64,000 nt of DNA, from NCBI GenBank assembly GCA_031081715.1, contig JAVHMA010000004.1, positions 62,001 through 126,000 of the forward strand. The letters run 5' to 3'. A program made the translations under genes and the position numbers. The stretch comes from Armatimonadota bacterium (GTDB lineage: Bacteria; Sysuimicrobiota; Sysuimicrobiia; Sysuimicrobiales; Humicultoraceae). Within the stretch, counting starts at the first letter, position 1. Every line of letters begins with the position of its first letter. Positions 19,146 through 26,276 of the stretch are shown piece by piece. The notes beneath the pieces were generated by a model. The model was not told the origin of the DNA. It worked only from the letters and a program-made list of their open reading frames with translations, and did no database searches.

Positions 19146-20318
19146 ATGGCGGTCGGCACGCGGCAGCTCGCCCAGACCTTCTCGAAGGAGCAGCTGACCC
19201 GCTACTCGCGGCAGCTCATCCTCGAGGAGCTGGGGCTGGACGGGCAGCGCCGGCTGCGCGACGGCCGGGTGCTCGTCATCGGTGCCGGAGGGCTCGGCTC
19301 GCCGTCCTCCCTCTACCTGGCCGCGGCCGGGGTCGGGACGCTCGGGGTCGTGGACGGCGACCGGGTGGACCTCTCCAACCTGCACCGGCAGATCCTCCAC
19401 CACACGCAGGACGTCGGTGTGCCCAAGACCGCCTCGGCGCGCCAGACGCTCGGCGCCATCAACCCGGACGTGACGGTGGTGCCCCACCAGACCGTGCTCA
19501 CCTCCGAGAACGCGCTCGAGATCATCGGCGGCTACGACGTCGTGGTGAACGGCAGCGACAACTTCCCCACGCGCTACCTGGTCAACGACGCGTGCGTGAT
19601 GCTCGGCAAGCCGCTCGTGGACGCCAGCATCCTGAAGTGGGAAGGGCAGGCCACGACGTTCCTGCCCGGCCGCGGCTGCTACCGGTGTCTGTTCCCCACG
19701 CCGCCGCCCCCGGGGGCGGTGCCGTCGTGCGCCGAGGGAGGCGTCATCGGCGCGGTGGCCGGACTCATGGGGTCGCTCCAGGCGGTCGAGGCGATCAAGG
19801 TGCTGCTCGGCGCCGGCGAGTCCCTGGCCAACCGACTGCTCCTGGTGGACCTGCTGGCCGGCGAGATGCGGACCGTGCGGTGGACGCGCAACCCCGACTG
19901 CCCGGTCTGTGGTGATGCGCCGACCATCACCGCGCTGATCGACTACGAGGCCTTCTGCGGCCTCCCCGGTCGCGACCACGCGCCGGCGGCCGACGTGGCG
20001 GACACCCCCGAGGTGGACGCCGCGGAGGCGCGCCGGCTGCTGGCCGAGGGCGCGCAGCTCATCGACGTGCGCGAGCCGTGGGAGTGGGCGGCCGTGCGCA
20101 TCCCTGGGGCGGTGCTCATCCCGATGCGCGAGGTCCCGGCGCGGCTGTCGGAGATCGACCCCGCGCGGCCGGTGATCGTGCAGTGCGCCACCGGCGTGCG
20201 CAGCGCGCAGGTCACGCAGGCGCTGCGCGCCGCCGGCTACGCCGGGGCCGTGAACCTGGCCGGCGGCATCGTGGACTGGGAGAACCGCGCCTTCCCGATC
20301 GAGAGCGGACGCCGCTAG
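19146..20318 (+). CDS. moeZ: MoeB/ThiF-type adenylyltransferase-rhodanese fusion (MoeZ-like)
   Basis: A 390-residue E1-like enzyme that adenylates and then thiolates the C-terminal Gly-Gly of a ubiquitin-like sulfur carrier (MoaD, ThiS or CysO). The N-terminal ThiF domain (about 15-270) has GAGGLGSPSSLYLAAAG, the SNLHRQ signature and the two zinc pairs CYRC and CPVC. The C-terminal rhodanese domain (about 285-390) has ATGVRSAQ. In that loop the usual active-site position reads QCATGVRS, with the catalytic Cys present. The ATG at 19146 is chosen; upstream in-frame codons lie in the promoter gap. A likely partner, the MoaD part of a MoaD-MoaE fusion, is encoded at 35088-35750. Confidence 0.9.
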   Translation: MAVGTRQLAQTFSKEQLTRYSRQLILEELGLDGQRRLRDGRVLVIGAGGLGSPSSLYLAAAGVGTLGVVDGDRVDLSNLHRQILHHTQDVGVPKTASARQTLGAINPDVTVVPHQTVLTSENALEIIGGYDVVVNGSDNFPTRYLVNDACVMLGKPLVDASILKWEGQATTFLPGRGCYRCLFPTPPPPGAVPSCAEGGVIGAVAGLMGSLQAVEAIKVLLGAGESLANRLLLVDLLAGEMRTVRWTRNPDCPVCGDAPTITALIDYEAFCGLPGRDHAPAADVADTPEVDAAEARRLLAEGAQLIDVREPWEWAAVRIPGAVLIPMREVPARLSEIDPARPVIVQCATGVRSAQVTQALRAAGYAGAVNLAGGIVDWENRAFPIESGRR

Positions 20319-20339
20319 GGCGGCCGCGCCGATGTGCCC

Positions 20340-21368
20340 ATGCGACAGGCGATCCTCCGGGGTCCGCGGGCGCTGGACCTGGTGGAGGCGCCCGTTCCCA
20401 CGCCGGGCCCGGGCGAGGTGGTCGTGCGCATCCGCGCCGCGCTCACCTGCGGGACCGACCTCAAGACCTACCGTCGCGGCCACCCACGGCTGGCCTTCGG
20501 GCCGTTCGGCCACGAGGGTACGGGCGAGGTCGCGGCCGTGGGCGAAGGCGTCGAGGGGTTCCCTACCGGCCAGCCCGTGGTCTTCGTGCCGACGGCCGGC
20601 TGCGGGACCTGCGCGGCATGCCGCCGCGGCCTCGACAACGTCTGCGAGACACAGTTCGACGAGATCGCGCTGGGTTGCTACGGCGACTTCCTCCGGCTGC
20701 CAGCGCGCGTCGTGCGCCGCCACCTGTTTCCCAAGCCCGACGGGTTGACGTTCGTCGACGCGGCGTTCCTCGAGCCCCTGGCGTGCGTCGTGCGCGGCTG
20801 GCACCGGCTGGGCGCGCCGACGTCGGGCGTTGCCGCGGTCGTGGGGCTGGGCCCGATCGGCCTGCTGTTCGTCGCCGAGGCGCGGCGCCGCGGGCTGGAG
20901 GTCATCGCGGTGGGCCGCCGGGCCCAGGGGCTGGCGCTGGCGGCGGCCTTCGGTGCCCGCGATGTGGTGAGCGCCGCCGACGGCGACCCTGGCGCCGCCT
21001 TGCGCCGGCTGACCGGGGCCGGCGCGGACCTGGTGATCGAGTGCACGGGCTCCGCCGAGGTCTGGCGCGCGGCGCCCTCGTGGGCAGCCCCGGGCGGCCG
21101 CGTGCTCCTGTTCGGGGGCCTGCCCGGCGGCAGCCAGCCGGCGTTCGATGCCACGCGGCTGCACTACGGTGAGATCGACCTGGTCAGCGCGTTCCACTAT
21201 CGCACCCCCGACGTCGTCGAGGCGCTGTCGCTGCTCGCCTCCGGCGCGGTTCGTCCCGGGCCGCTCGTCACCGACCGGCGCCCGCTCGATGGCATCCGCC
21301 AGGTGTTCGAGGACCTGGACCGCGGCGCGGGCGTCAAGTTCGCCGTGTTGCCCGAGGGCGAGGCGTGA
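20340..21368 (+). CDS. Zinc-dependent medium-chain dehydrogenase (first of tandem pair)
   Basis: A 342-residue MDR-family NAD(P) oxidoreductase. TCGTDLKTY supplies the catalytic-zinc Cys, and FGHEGTGEV the His-Glu. CGTCAACRRGLDNVC gives the four structural-zinc cysteines. VVGLGPIGLLF is the dinucleotide fold. It resembles sorbitol/threonine/galactitol dehydrogenases, but the substrate cannot be named. The ATG at 20340 is preferred over a GTG six bases earlier because the family starts this way. Its stop overlaps the next gene by four bases (GTGA). Confidence 0.85.
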   Translation: MRQAILRGPRALDLVEAPVPTPGPGEVVVRIRAALTCGTDLKTYRRGHPRLAFGPFGHEGTGEVAAVGEGVEGFPTGQPVVFVPTAGCGTCAACRRGLDNVCETQFDEIALGCYGDFLRLPARVVRRHLFPKPDGLTFVDAAFLEPLACVVRGWHRLGAPTSGVAAVVGLGPIGLLFVAEARRRGLEVIAVGRRAQGLALAAAFGARDVVSAADGDPGAALRRLTGAGADLVIECTGSAEVWRAAPSWAAPGGRVLLFGGLPGGSQPAFDATRLHYGEIDLVSAFHYRTPDVVEALSLLASGAVRPGPLVTDRRPLDGIRQVFEDLDRGAGVKFAVLPEGEA

Positions 21369-22405
21369 CCGCGGCGCGGCCCGCCACATCCACCGTGGTC
21401 GTCTTCCATGCGCCGGACGACCTGCGCCTGGAGGAGGTCCCGCTGCCGGCGCCGGCGGCCGGCGAGGTCGTGCTGCGCGTAACCGCGTGCGGGCTGTGCC
21501 CGGGCGAGGTCATGGACTGGTACCAGCGGCGAAAGGCCCCGGTTCCCCTGGGCCACGAGACCGTGGGCGTGGTGACCGACGCCGGCGAAGGCGCGCCGTA
21601 CGCGCCGGGGACCCGGCTGTTCGTGCACCACCACGCGCCGTGCCTGGCGTGCCGGGCCTGCCGCCGCGGCGACCACGTCCACTGCGCGGCGTGGGCGGCT
21701 CGACGGCTGATCCCGGGCGGGCTGGCGACGTACGCGCTCGCGCAGGCGGCCGCGGTGGCCGCGGACGCGCTGGTGGTGCCTGATGCGGTCTCCGACGAGG
21801 CAGCCACCTTCATCGAGCCGCTGGCGTGCGTGGTCAAGGCGCTGCGCCGCGCGCGGCTGCGGCCGGGCGACCGCGTGCTCGTCGTCGGCTGTGGCGTGAT
21901 GGGATTGCTGCACCTGATGGCGCTGCGGGCGCGGCCCGAGCCCGCGCTCCTGCTCGGGGCGGACCGCGTGCCATCGCGCATCGCCGTGGCGGCCCGGCTC
22001 GCCGACCGCGCGCTGGATGTGTCGTCGGTGCCACTGGCTGATGCCGTGCGCGAGGCCACCGGCGGCGACGGTGCGGATGTGGTGATCGTCGGGCCGGGCA
22101 GCCTGGAGGCGCTCGAGGCGGCGCTGGCTGCGCTGGCACCCGGTGGCACGCTGCTCATGTTCACGCCCACCCCACCCCAGGTACGCTGGCCGCTCGTCGC
22201 GCACGACCTGTTCTTCCGCGAGATCGCCGTGGTGCCCAGCTACTCCGCCGGGCCCGACGACACGCGCGAGGCGCTGCGCCTCATCGCCGCCGGCCTGCCC
22301 GTCACCTCGCTGGTCACGCACCGGCTGCCCCTGCGTGAGGCCGCGGTCGGTTACGCCGTGGTGCGCGCGGCGGCGGATGGACTCAAGGTGATCGTCACCC
22401 CGTGA
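21365..22405 (+). CDS. Zinc-dependent medium-chain dehydrogenase (second of tandem pair)
   Basis: A 346-residue MDR protein, clearly diverged from its upstream neighbour. Catalytic-zinc ligands are in ACGLCPGEVMDW and PLGHETVGV; the structural-zinc set is in PCLACRACRRGDHVHC. The Rossmann motif is VVGCGVMGLLH. The GTG start overlaps the previous stop, and its stop overlaps the cupin start, both by GTGA, so the three products are probably made in step. Two dissimilar MDR enzymes with a cupin could carry out successive or opposite oxidations of one substrate; this is inference. Confidence 0.83.
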   Translation: MTAARPATSTVVVFHAPDDLRLEEVPLPAPAAGEVVLRVTACGLCPGEVMDWYQRRKAPVPLGHETVGVVTDAGEGAPYAPGTRLFVHHHAPCLACRACRRGDHVHCAAWAARRLIPGGLATYALAQAAAVAADALVVPDAVSDEAATFIEPLACVVKALRRARLRPGDRVLVVGCGVMGLLHLMALRARPEPALLLGADRVPSRIAVAARLADRALDVSSVPLADAVREATGGDGADVVIVGPGSLEALEAALAALAPGGTLLMFTPTPPQVRWPLVAHDLFFREIAVVPSYSAGPDDTREALRLIAAGLPVTSLVTHRLPLREAAVGYAVVRAAADGLKVIVTP

Positions 22406-22884
22406 GCACGCGCGTGCGGCCCGGCGGCCGAGGGCGCACCACCGCCGCGGAGGTCCGGCGTTTCGACCCCGGGCGGTTCCGGTGGCGCGGGGTCCCCGCG
22501 CGGCCGTACAAGATGCCGGGGGGGACGCACTGGCGCGGGGTCGAGCGGTTCGTCCTGCTCGGCGCCGGCGCGCCGACGGCCTTCCACCTGCGCTACTTCG
22601 AGATCGCGCCCGGCGGCTTCTCCTCGTTCGAGCGGCACCGTCACGCGCATGCGGTCCTGGTCGTGCGCGGCCGGGGCCGGGTGCGGCTCGGCGCGACCGA
22701 ACGTCGCGTCGGCCCCATGGACTTTGTCTACATCCCGCCCGGGGTGCCGCACCAGTTCCGGGCCGGACGCGAGCCGTTCGGGTTCCTCTGCCCGGTGGAT
22801 GCCGCGCGCGACCGGCCGCGCCCGCTAACCGCGGGCGGCCTGCGTCGCGGACCGTCGCTTGCGCGGCCGGCCCGCGGACGGTAG
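22402..22884 (+). CDS. Cupin-domain protein
   Basis: A 160-residue single-domain cupin. The metal-binding motif 1 is seen as HRHAHAVLVV (about residues 74-83) and motif 2 as PPGVPHQF (about 113-120). Cupins of this size are often sugar isomerases, small dioxygenases or ligand sensors; nothing here decides which. The Arg-rich N terminus (about 15 residues) and C terminus look disordered. It is the last gene of the moeZ-MDR-MDR-cupin run. Confidence 0.75.
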   Translation: MSTRVRPGGRGRTTAAEVRRFDPGRFRWRGVPARPYKMPGGTHWRGVERFVLLGAGAPTAFHLRYFEIAPGGFSSFERHRHAHAVLVVRGRGRVRLGATERRVGPMDFVYIPPGVPHQFRAGREPFGFLCPVDAARDRPRPLTAGGLRRGPSLARPARGR

Positions 22885-22887
22885 TAT
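22859..22887 (+). promoter_or_regulatory. Sigma-70-like promoter for the ErpA/NifU-C pair
   Basis: TTGCGC at 22859-22864 and TAGTAT at 22882-22887 have a 17-base spacer and lie just before the ErpA-like gene at 22925. The -35 box overlaps the 3' end of the cupin gene. The form TTGnnn-N17-TAnnAT recurs elsewhere in the window. Confidence 0.6.
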
Positions 22888-22924
22888 TGAAGAGTACGGC
22901 GGTCAAGAACCCGCGGAGGCGCGC

Positions 22925-23326
22925 ATGATCACGATCACGTCCCAGGCCGCCACGAAGCTCTCCGAGCTGCTCCGGCAGCAGGAGGACCCGTCGGCGCGCC
23001 TGCGGTTGTTCATCACCCGGGGCGGGTGCCACGGCTACACGTACGCGATGGCCTTCGACCCCGAGCGACGCGAGGGTGACCAGGTGGTCGCGCAGCACGG
23101 CGTCGAGGTCGTGATCGACCCGCTGAGCTCGCGGCTGCTGGCCGGCGCCCAGATCGACTATGTGCGGTCGGTCTCTGGCGAGGGCTTCACCGTGCGGAAC
23201 CCCAACGCGGTGGAGACCTGCGGGTGCGGCCACTCCTTCCAGACGCGCGACCACAGCGGCGAGCCCGACCCCTGCGAGGAGGGAAAGGCCCGGGCCGCGG
23301 GAGAGGAGACCAACGATCATGCCTGA
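22925..23326 (+). CDS. A-type Fe-S carrier (HesB/IscA/ErpA family)
   Basis: A 133-residue A-type carrier that passes Fe-S clusters to apoproteins. The three conserved cysteines are in RGGCHGYTY and TCGCGHSF; the CxC pair is near residue 99. A polar, acidic C-terminal tail of ~30 residues is added. The ATG has a GCGGAGG ribosome site, and the promoter is close upstream. Its stop lies inside the next gene, which also serves Fe-S biogenesis. Confidence 0.9.
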   Translation: MITITSQAATKLSELLRQQEDPSARLRLFITRGGCHGYTYAMAFDPERREGDQVVAQHGVEVVIDPLSSRLLAGAQIDYVRSVSGEGFTVRNPNAVETCGCGHSFQTRDHSGEPDPCEEGKARAAGEETNDHA

Positions 23327-23573
23327 GGTGCAGACGCAGCCCGGCGACCTGCGGGAGCGCGTGGAGCGTGTGCTGGACGCCATCCGGCCCTACGTGCAGG
23401 GCGACGGCGGGGACATCGAGCTGATCGACGTCACCGACGGCGTCGTGCAGGTCCGGCTCGCGGGCGCGTGTGTGGGCTGCATGCACTCCATGATGACCCT
23501 GCAGGCCGGGATCGAGCGGATGTTGAAGCAGGAAGTCCCGGAGATCCGCGTGGTGGAGGCGGTGCCCTTCTAA
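23319..23573 (+). CDS. NifU C-terminal-domain Fe-S scaffold/carrier
   Basis: An 84-residue protein equal to the NifU C-terminal domain. It has RPYVQGDGGDIELIDV and the cluster-binding GACVGCMHSMMTLQ, with the CxxC pair. Such proteins (Nfu type) carry a [4Fe-4S] cluster between subunits of a dimer. The ATG lies within the last eight bases of the ErpA-like gene, so the pair is translationally coupled. Confidence 0.92.
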   Translation: MPEVQTQPGDLRERVERVLDAIRPYVQGDGGDIELIDVTDGVVQVRLAGACVGCMHSMMTLQAGIERMLKQEVPEIRVVEAVPF

Positions 23574-23598
23574 CGTCCCTCCACAACCTCGCAGGCGG

Positions 23599-23632
23599 GC
23601 CCCCGATGCGCGCATGCGGGGGCTCTTCTGTT
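23599..23632 (+). terminator. Intrinsic terminator after the NifU-C gene
   Basis: A 7-bp GC stem (GCCCCCG and CGGGGGC) encloses the self-complementary ATGCGCGCAT, giving an almost continuous stem with one bulged G. It is followed by the T-rich TCTTCTGTT. This is the clearest Rho-independent terminator in the window, between the Fe-S carrier genes and rtcB. Confidence 0.65.
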
Positions 23633-23659
23633 GGTCGGGCGGGAAGGGAGGTGAGGCCG

Positions 23660-25111
23660 GTGTGGGCGCAGGTGCTGCGCAAGATCGACGACTATCGGTG
23701 GGAGATTCCCACCGACGCGAAGCCCGGTATGCGCGTGCCCGGCCTGATCTACGCCGACGAGCGCATGATCCGGCAGATGGGCGAGGAGCAGGCGTTCGAA
23801 CAGGTCGCCAATGTCGCCACCCTGCCCGGGATCGTTGGCCGGTCGCTGGCGATGCCGGACATCCACTGGGGCTATGGCTTCCCGGTTGGCGGCGTCGCGG
23901 CCTTCGATCCTGCCGAGGGCGTGATCTCGCCGGGCGGGGTCGGCTACGACATCAACTGCGGGGTCCGCCTGATCCGCACCGACCTGACCGAGGACGACGT
24001 CCGTCCGCGGCTCGACGAGCTCGTGGAGACCCTGTTCCGGGCAGTGCCCTCGGGCGTCGGCACGGGTGGACCGGTCAAGGTGAGCATGGCCGAGATCGAC
24101 CGGGTGCTGCAAGGCGGCGCACGCTGGGCGGTGGCCGCGGGCTACGGCCACGCGGACGACCTGGAGGTGATCGAGGCCGGCGGCGCGCTCGCCGACGCCG
24201 ACGCGGGCGCGGTCAGCGACGCGGCCAAGCAACGCGGCCGGGGCCAGATCGGCACGCTAGGCTCGGGCAACCACTTCCTCGAGGTGCAGGTGGTGGACCA
24301 GGTCTTCCACGAGCCCGCGGCGCGGGCGATGGGGATCGAGGGGCCGGGCCAGGTCGTGGTCTTCATCCACTCGGGCTCGCGCGGGCTCGGGCACCAGGTC
24401 TGCACCGACTACCTGCGTATCTGCGAGCGCGCCGGACCGCGCTATGGCATCCGGCTGGTGGACCGACAGCTCGCGTGCGTGCCGCTCGACAGCGACGAGG
24501 GCCGGCGCTACTTCGGGGCGATGTGCGCCGCCGCGAACTTTGCGTGGGCCAACCGGCAGCTTGTGACCCACTGGGTGCGCGAGAGCCTGGAGCGCGTGTT
24601 CCGGCGCGGCTGGGAGCACCTGGGCGTGCGAGTGGTCTACGACGTCGCGCACAACATCGCCAAGATGGAGCACTACGAGGTGGAGGCACGGCCGCGGCGT
24701 CTGTGCGTCCACCGCAAGGGCGCGACGCGGGCGTTTCCCGCCGGGCACGCCGAGGTGCCGGCCCGCTACCGCGCCGTGGGCCAGCCCGTCTTCGTCCCGG
24801 GCGACATGGGGCGCTACTCCTTCGTCGCGGTGGGAGCCGAGGGCGCCATGCGCGAATCCTTCGGATCGACCTGCCACGGCGCCGGGCGGCTGCTCGGGCG
24901 CAAGGCCGCGGTGCGGGCGCTCGCGGGCCGCGACATCGCGGCCGAGCTGCGCCGCGCGGGCATTGTCGTGCGCGCGCACGACCGTGGGCTGCTGGCCGAG
25001 GAGGCGCCCGCGGCCTACAAGGACGTCGCCGACGTGGTCGCGATCTGCCACGCTGCCGGGCTGTCCCGCCGTGTCGCGCGGATGCGGCCGATCGGCGTCG
25101 TGAAGGGTTAG
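23660..25111 (+). CDS. rtcB: RtcB RNA-splicing/repair ligase
   Basis: A 483-residue GTP-dependent ligase joining 2',3'-cyclic phosphate or 3'-phosphate RNA ends to 5'-OH ends. Metal-site residues are in DIHWGYGFPVGG and GYDINCGVRL; GSGNHFLEVQ and HSGSRGLGH follow; TCHGAGRLLGR contains the guanylylated His. The length matches archaeal-type RtcB rather than the shorter E. coli form. The GTG has AAGGGAGGTG seven bases upstream; an earlier in-frame GTG at 23651 overlaps that ribosome site. No archease or RtcA gene is adjacent. Confidence 0.95.
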   Translation: MWAQVLRKIDDYRWEIPTDAKPGMRVPGLIYADERMIRQMGEEQAFEQVANVATLPGIVGRSLAMPDIHWGYGFPVGGVAAFDPAEGVISPGGVGYDINCGVRLIRTDLTEDDVRPRLDELVETLFRAVPSGVGTGGPVKVSMAEIDRVLQGGARWAVAAGYGHADDLEVIEAGGALADADAGAVSDAAKQRGRGQIGTLGSGNHFLEVQVVDQVFHEPAARAMGIEGPGQVVVFIHSGSRGLGHQVCTDYLRICERAGPRYGIRLVDRQLACVPLDSDEGRRYFGAMCAAANFAWANRQLVTHWVRESLERVFRRGWEHLGVRVVYDVAHNIAKMEHYEVEARPRRLCVHRKGATRAFPAGHAEVPARYRAVGQPVFVPGDMGRYSFVAVGAEGAMRESFGSTCHGAGRLLGRKAAVRALAGRDIAAELRRAGIVVRAHDRGLLAEEAPAAYKDVADVVAICHAAGLSRRVARMRPIGVVKG

Positions 25112-25124
25112 GGGAGGCGACAGC

Positions 25125-26276
25125 GTGCTCGCCGTCGAGGAGCAGCGGCTCTTGCACCAGACCGTCCGCGCCTTCGCCCGGGAGGTGCTCCGGCCGCGCG
25201 CGCCTGTCTGGGACCGCGAGAACCGGTTTCCCGTCGAGATCGTGCCGCGCCTGGCAGAGCTCGGGCTGCTTGGCATGACCATCCCGGCCGCCTACGGCGG
25301 CAGCGGCCTGCCCGTGGCCGCCGTGGCCACCGCGATCGAGGCGCTGGCGTGGGGCGATGGGGGTGTGGCGCTTTCGGTGGCCGCGCACAACTCGCTGTGC
25401 GCCGGGCACCTGGCGCTCTTCGGTACCGACGCGCAGCGGCATCGGTTCCTACCGCGCCTGGCCACGGGGGAGGCGCTCGGCGCCTGGTGCCTGACCGAGC
25501 CCGGCGCGGGCAGCGACGCGGCGGCGCTGCGCACGCGGGCTCGCCGGCGCGGCGGGCGGTGGGTGCTCGACGGCACCAAGGTGTTCGCGACCAACGGCAG
25601 TCTCGCCGGCGTCTACGTGGTGATGGCGTCCACCGATCCCGAGGCAGGGCGCGCTGGCATCACCGCCTTCGTGGTCGAGCGGGGCACGCCGGGCCTGGAG
25701 CCTGGTCCCAAGGAAGACAAACTGGGCGTGCGCAGCAGCGACACCGCCGAGGTGCGCTTCACCGACTGCGCGGTGGACGACGACTGCCGGCTGGGTGAGC
25801 CGGGCGACGGCTACCGGCAGGCGATGGCCGTGCTGGAGCGCGGCCGCATCGGGATCGCTGCGATGGCGGTTGGGTTGGGGCGCGCGGCGCTGGACGCCGC
25901 GGTGGCCTACGCGCGCGAGCGGCACGCGTACGGCCGGCCGATCGCCGAGCTCCAGGCGATCCAGTTCATGCTCGCCGACGCGGCGACCGAACTCGAGGCC
26001 GCCTGGCTGCTCGTGGAGCACGCCGCGGCAGCGGCCGACCGCGGCGTGCCGTTCCGGCGCGAGGCGTCCATGGCCAAGCTCTACGCGTCGGAGGCCGCCG
26101 CGCGCGCCGCGACCAAGGCCGTGCAGGTCCATGGTGGCTACGGGTTCGTCAAGGACGCGGTGGTGGAGCGCATCTACCGCGACGTGAAGCTGTGCGAGAT
26201 TGGCGAGGGGACGAGCGAGGTGCAGCGCGCGATCATCGCCCGCGCCGTCCTTGGGCCGGCGGCGGGGCACGGGTAG
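25125..26276 (+). CDS. Acyl-CoA dehydrogenase
   Basis: A 383-residue FAD enzyme of the short/medium-chain type. CLTEPGAGSDAAAL and FATNG border the FAD/substrate site; the catalytic Glu lies in CEIGEGTSEVQ, followed by AIIARAVLG. It removes hydrogens from C2-C3 of an acyl-CoA and passes electrons to ETF. With the branched-chain-type dehydrogenase complex in the window, a branched acyl-CoA substrate is possible but unproven. The GTG has GGGGAGG upstream. Its stop overlaps the next gene (TAGTG). Confidence 0.92.
   Translation: MLAVEEQRLLHQTVRAFAREVLRPRAPVWDRENRFPVEIVPRLAELGLLGMTIPAAYGGSGLPVAAVATAIEALAWGDGGVALSVAAHNSLCAGHLALFGTDAQRHRFLPRLATGEALGAWCLTEPGAGSDAAALRTRARRRGGRWVLDGTKVFATNGSLAGVYVVMASTDPEAGRAGITAFVVERGTPGLEPGPKEDKLGVRSSDTAEVRFTDCAVDDDCRLGEPGDGYRQAMAVLERGRIGIAAMAVGLGRAALDAAVAYARERHAYGRPIAELQAIQFMLADAATELEAAWLLVEHAAAAADRGVPFRREASMAKLYASEAAARAATKAVQVHGGYGFVKDAVVERIYRDVKLCEIGEGTSEVQRAIIARAVLGPAAGHG

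Noticed and set aside
19122-23383. Two long minus-strand frames (755 and 728 codons) opposite the moeZ-MDR-cupin genes
   Set aside because: No recognisable motif and the same biased composition; shadows of the plus-strand genes.
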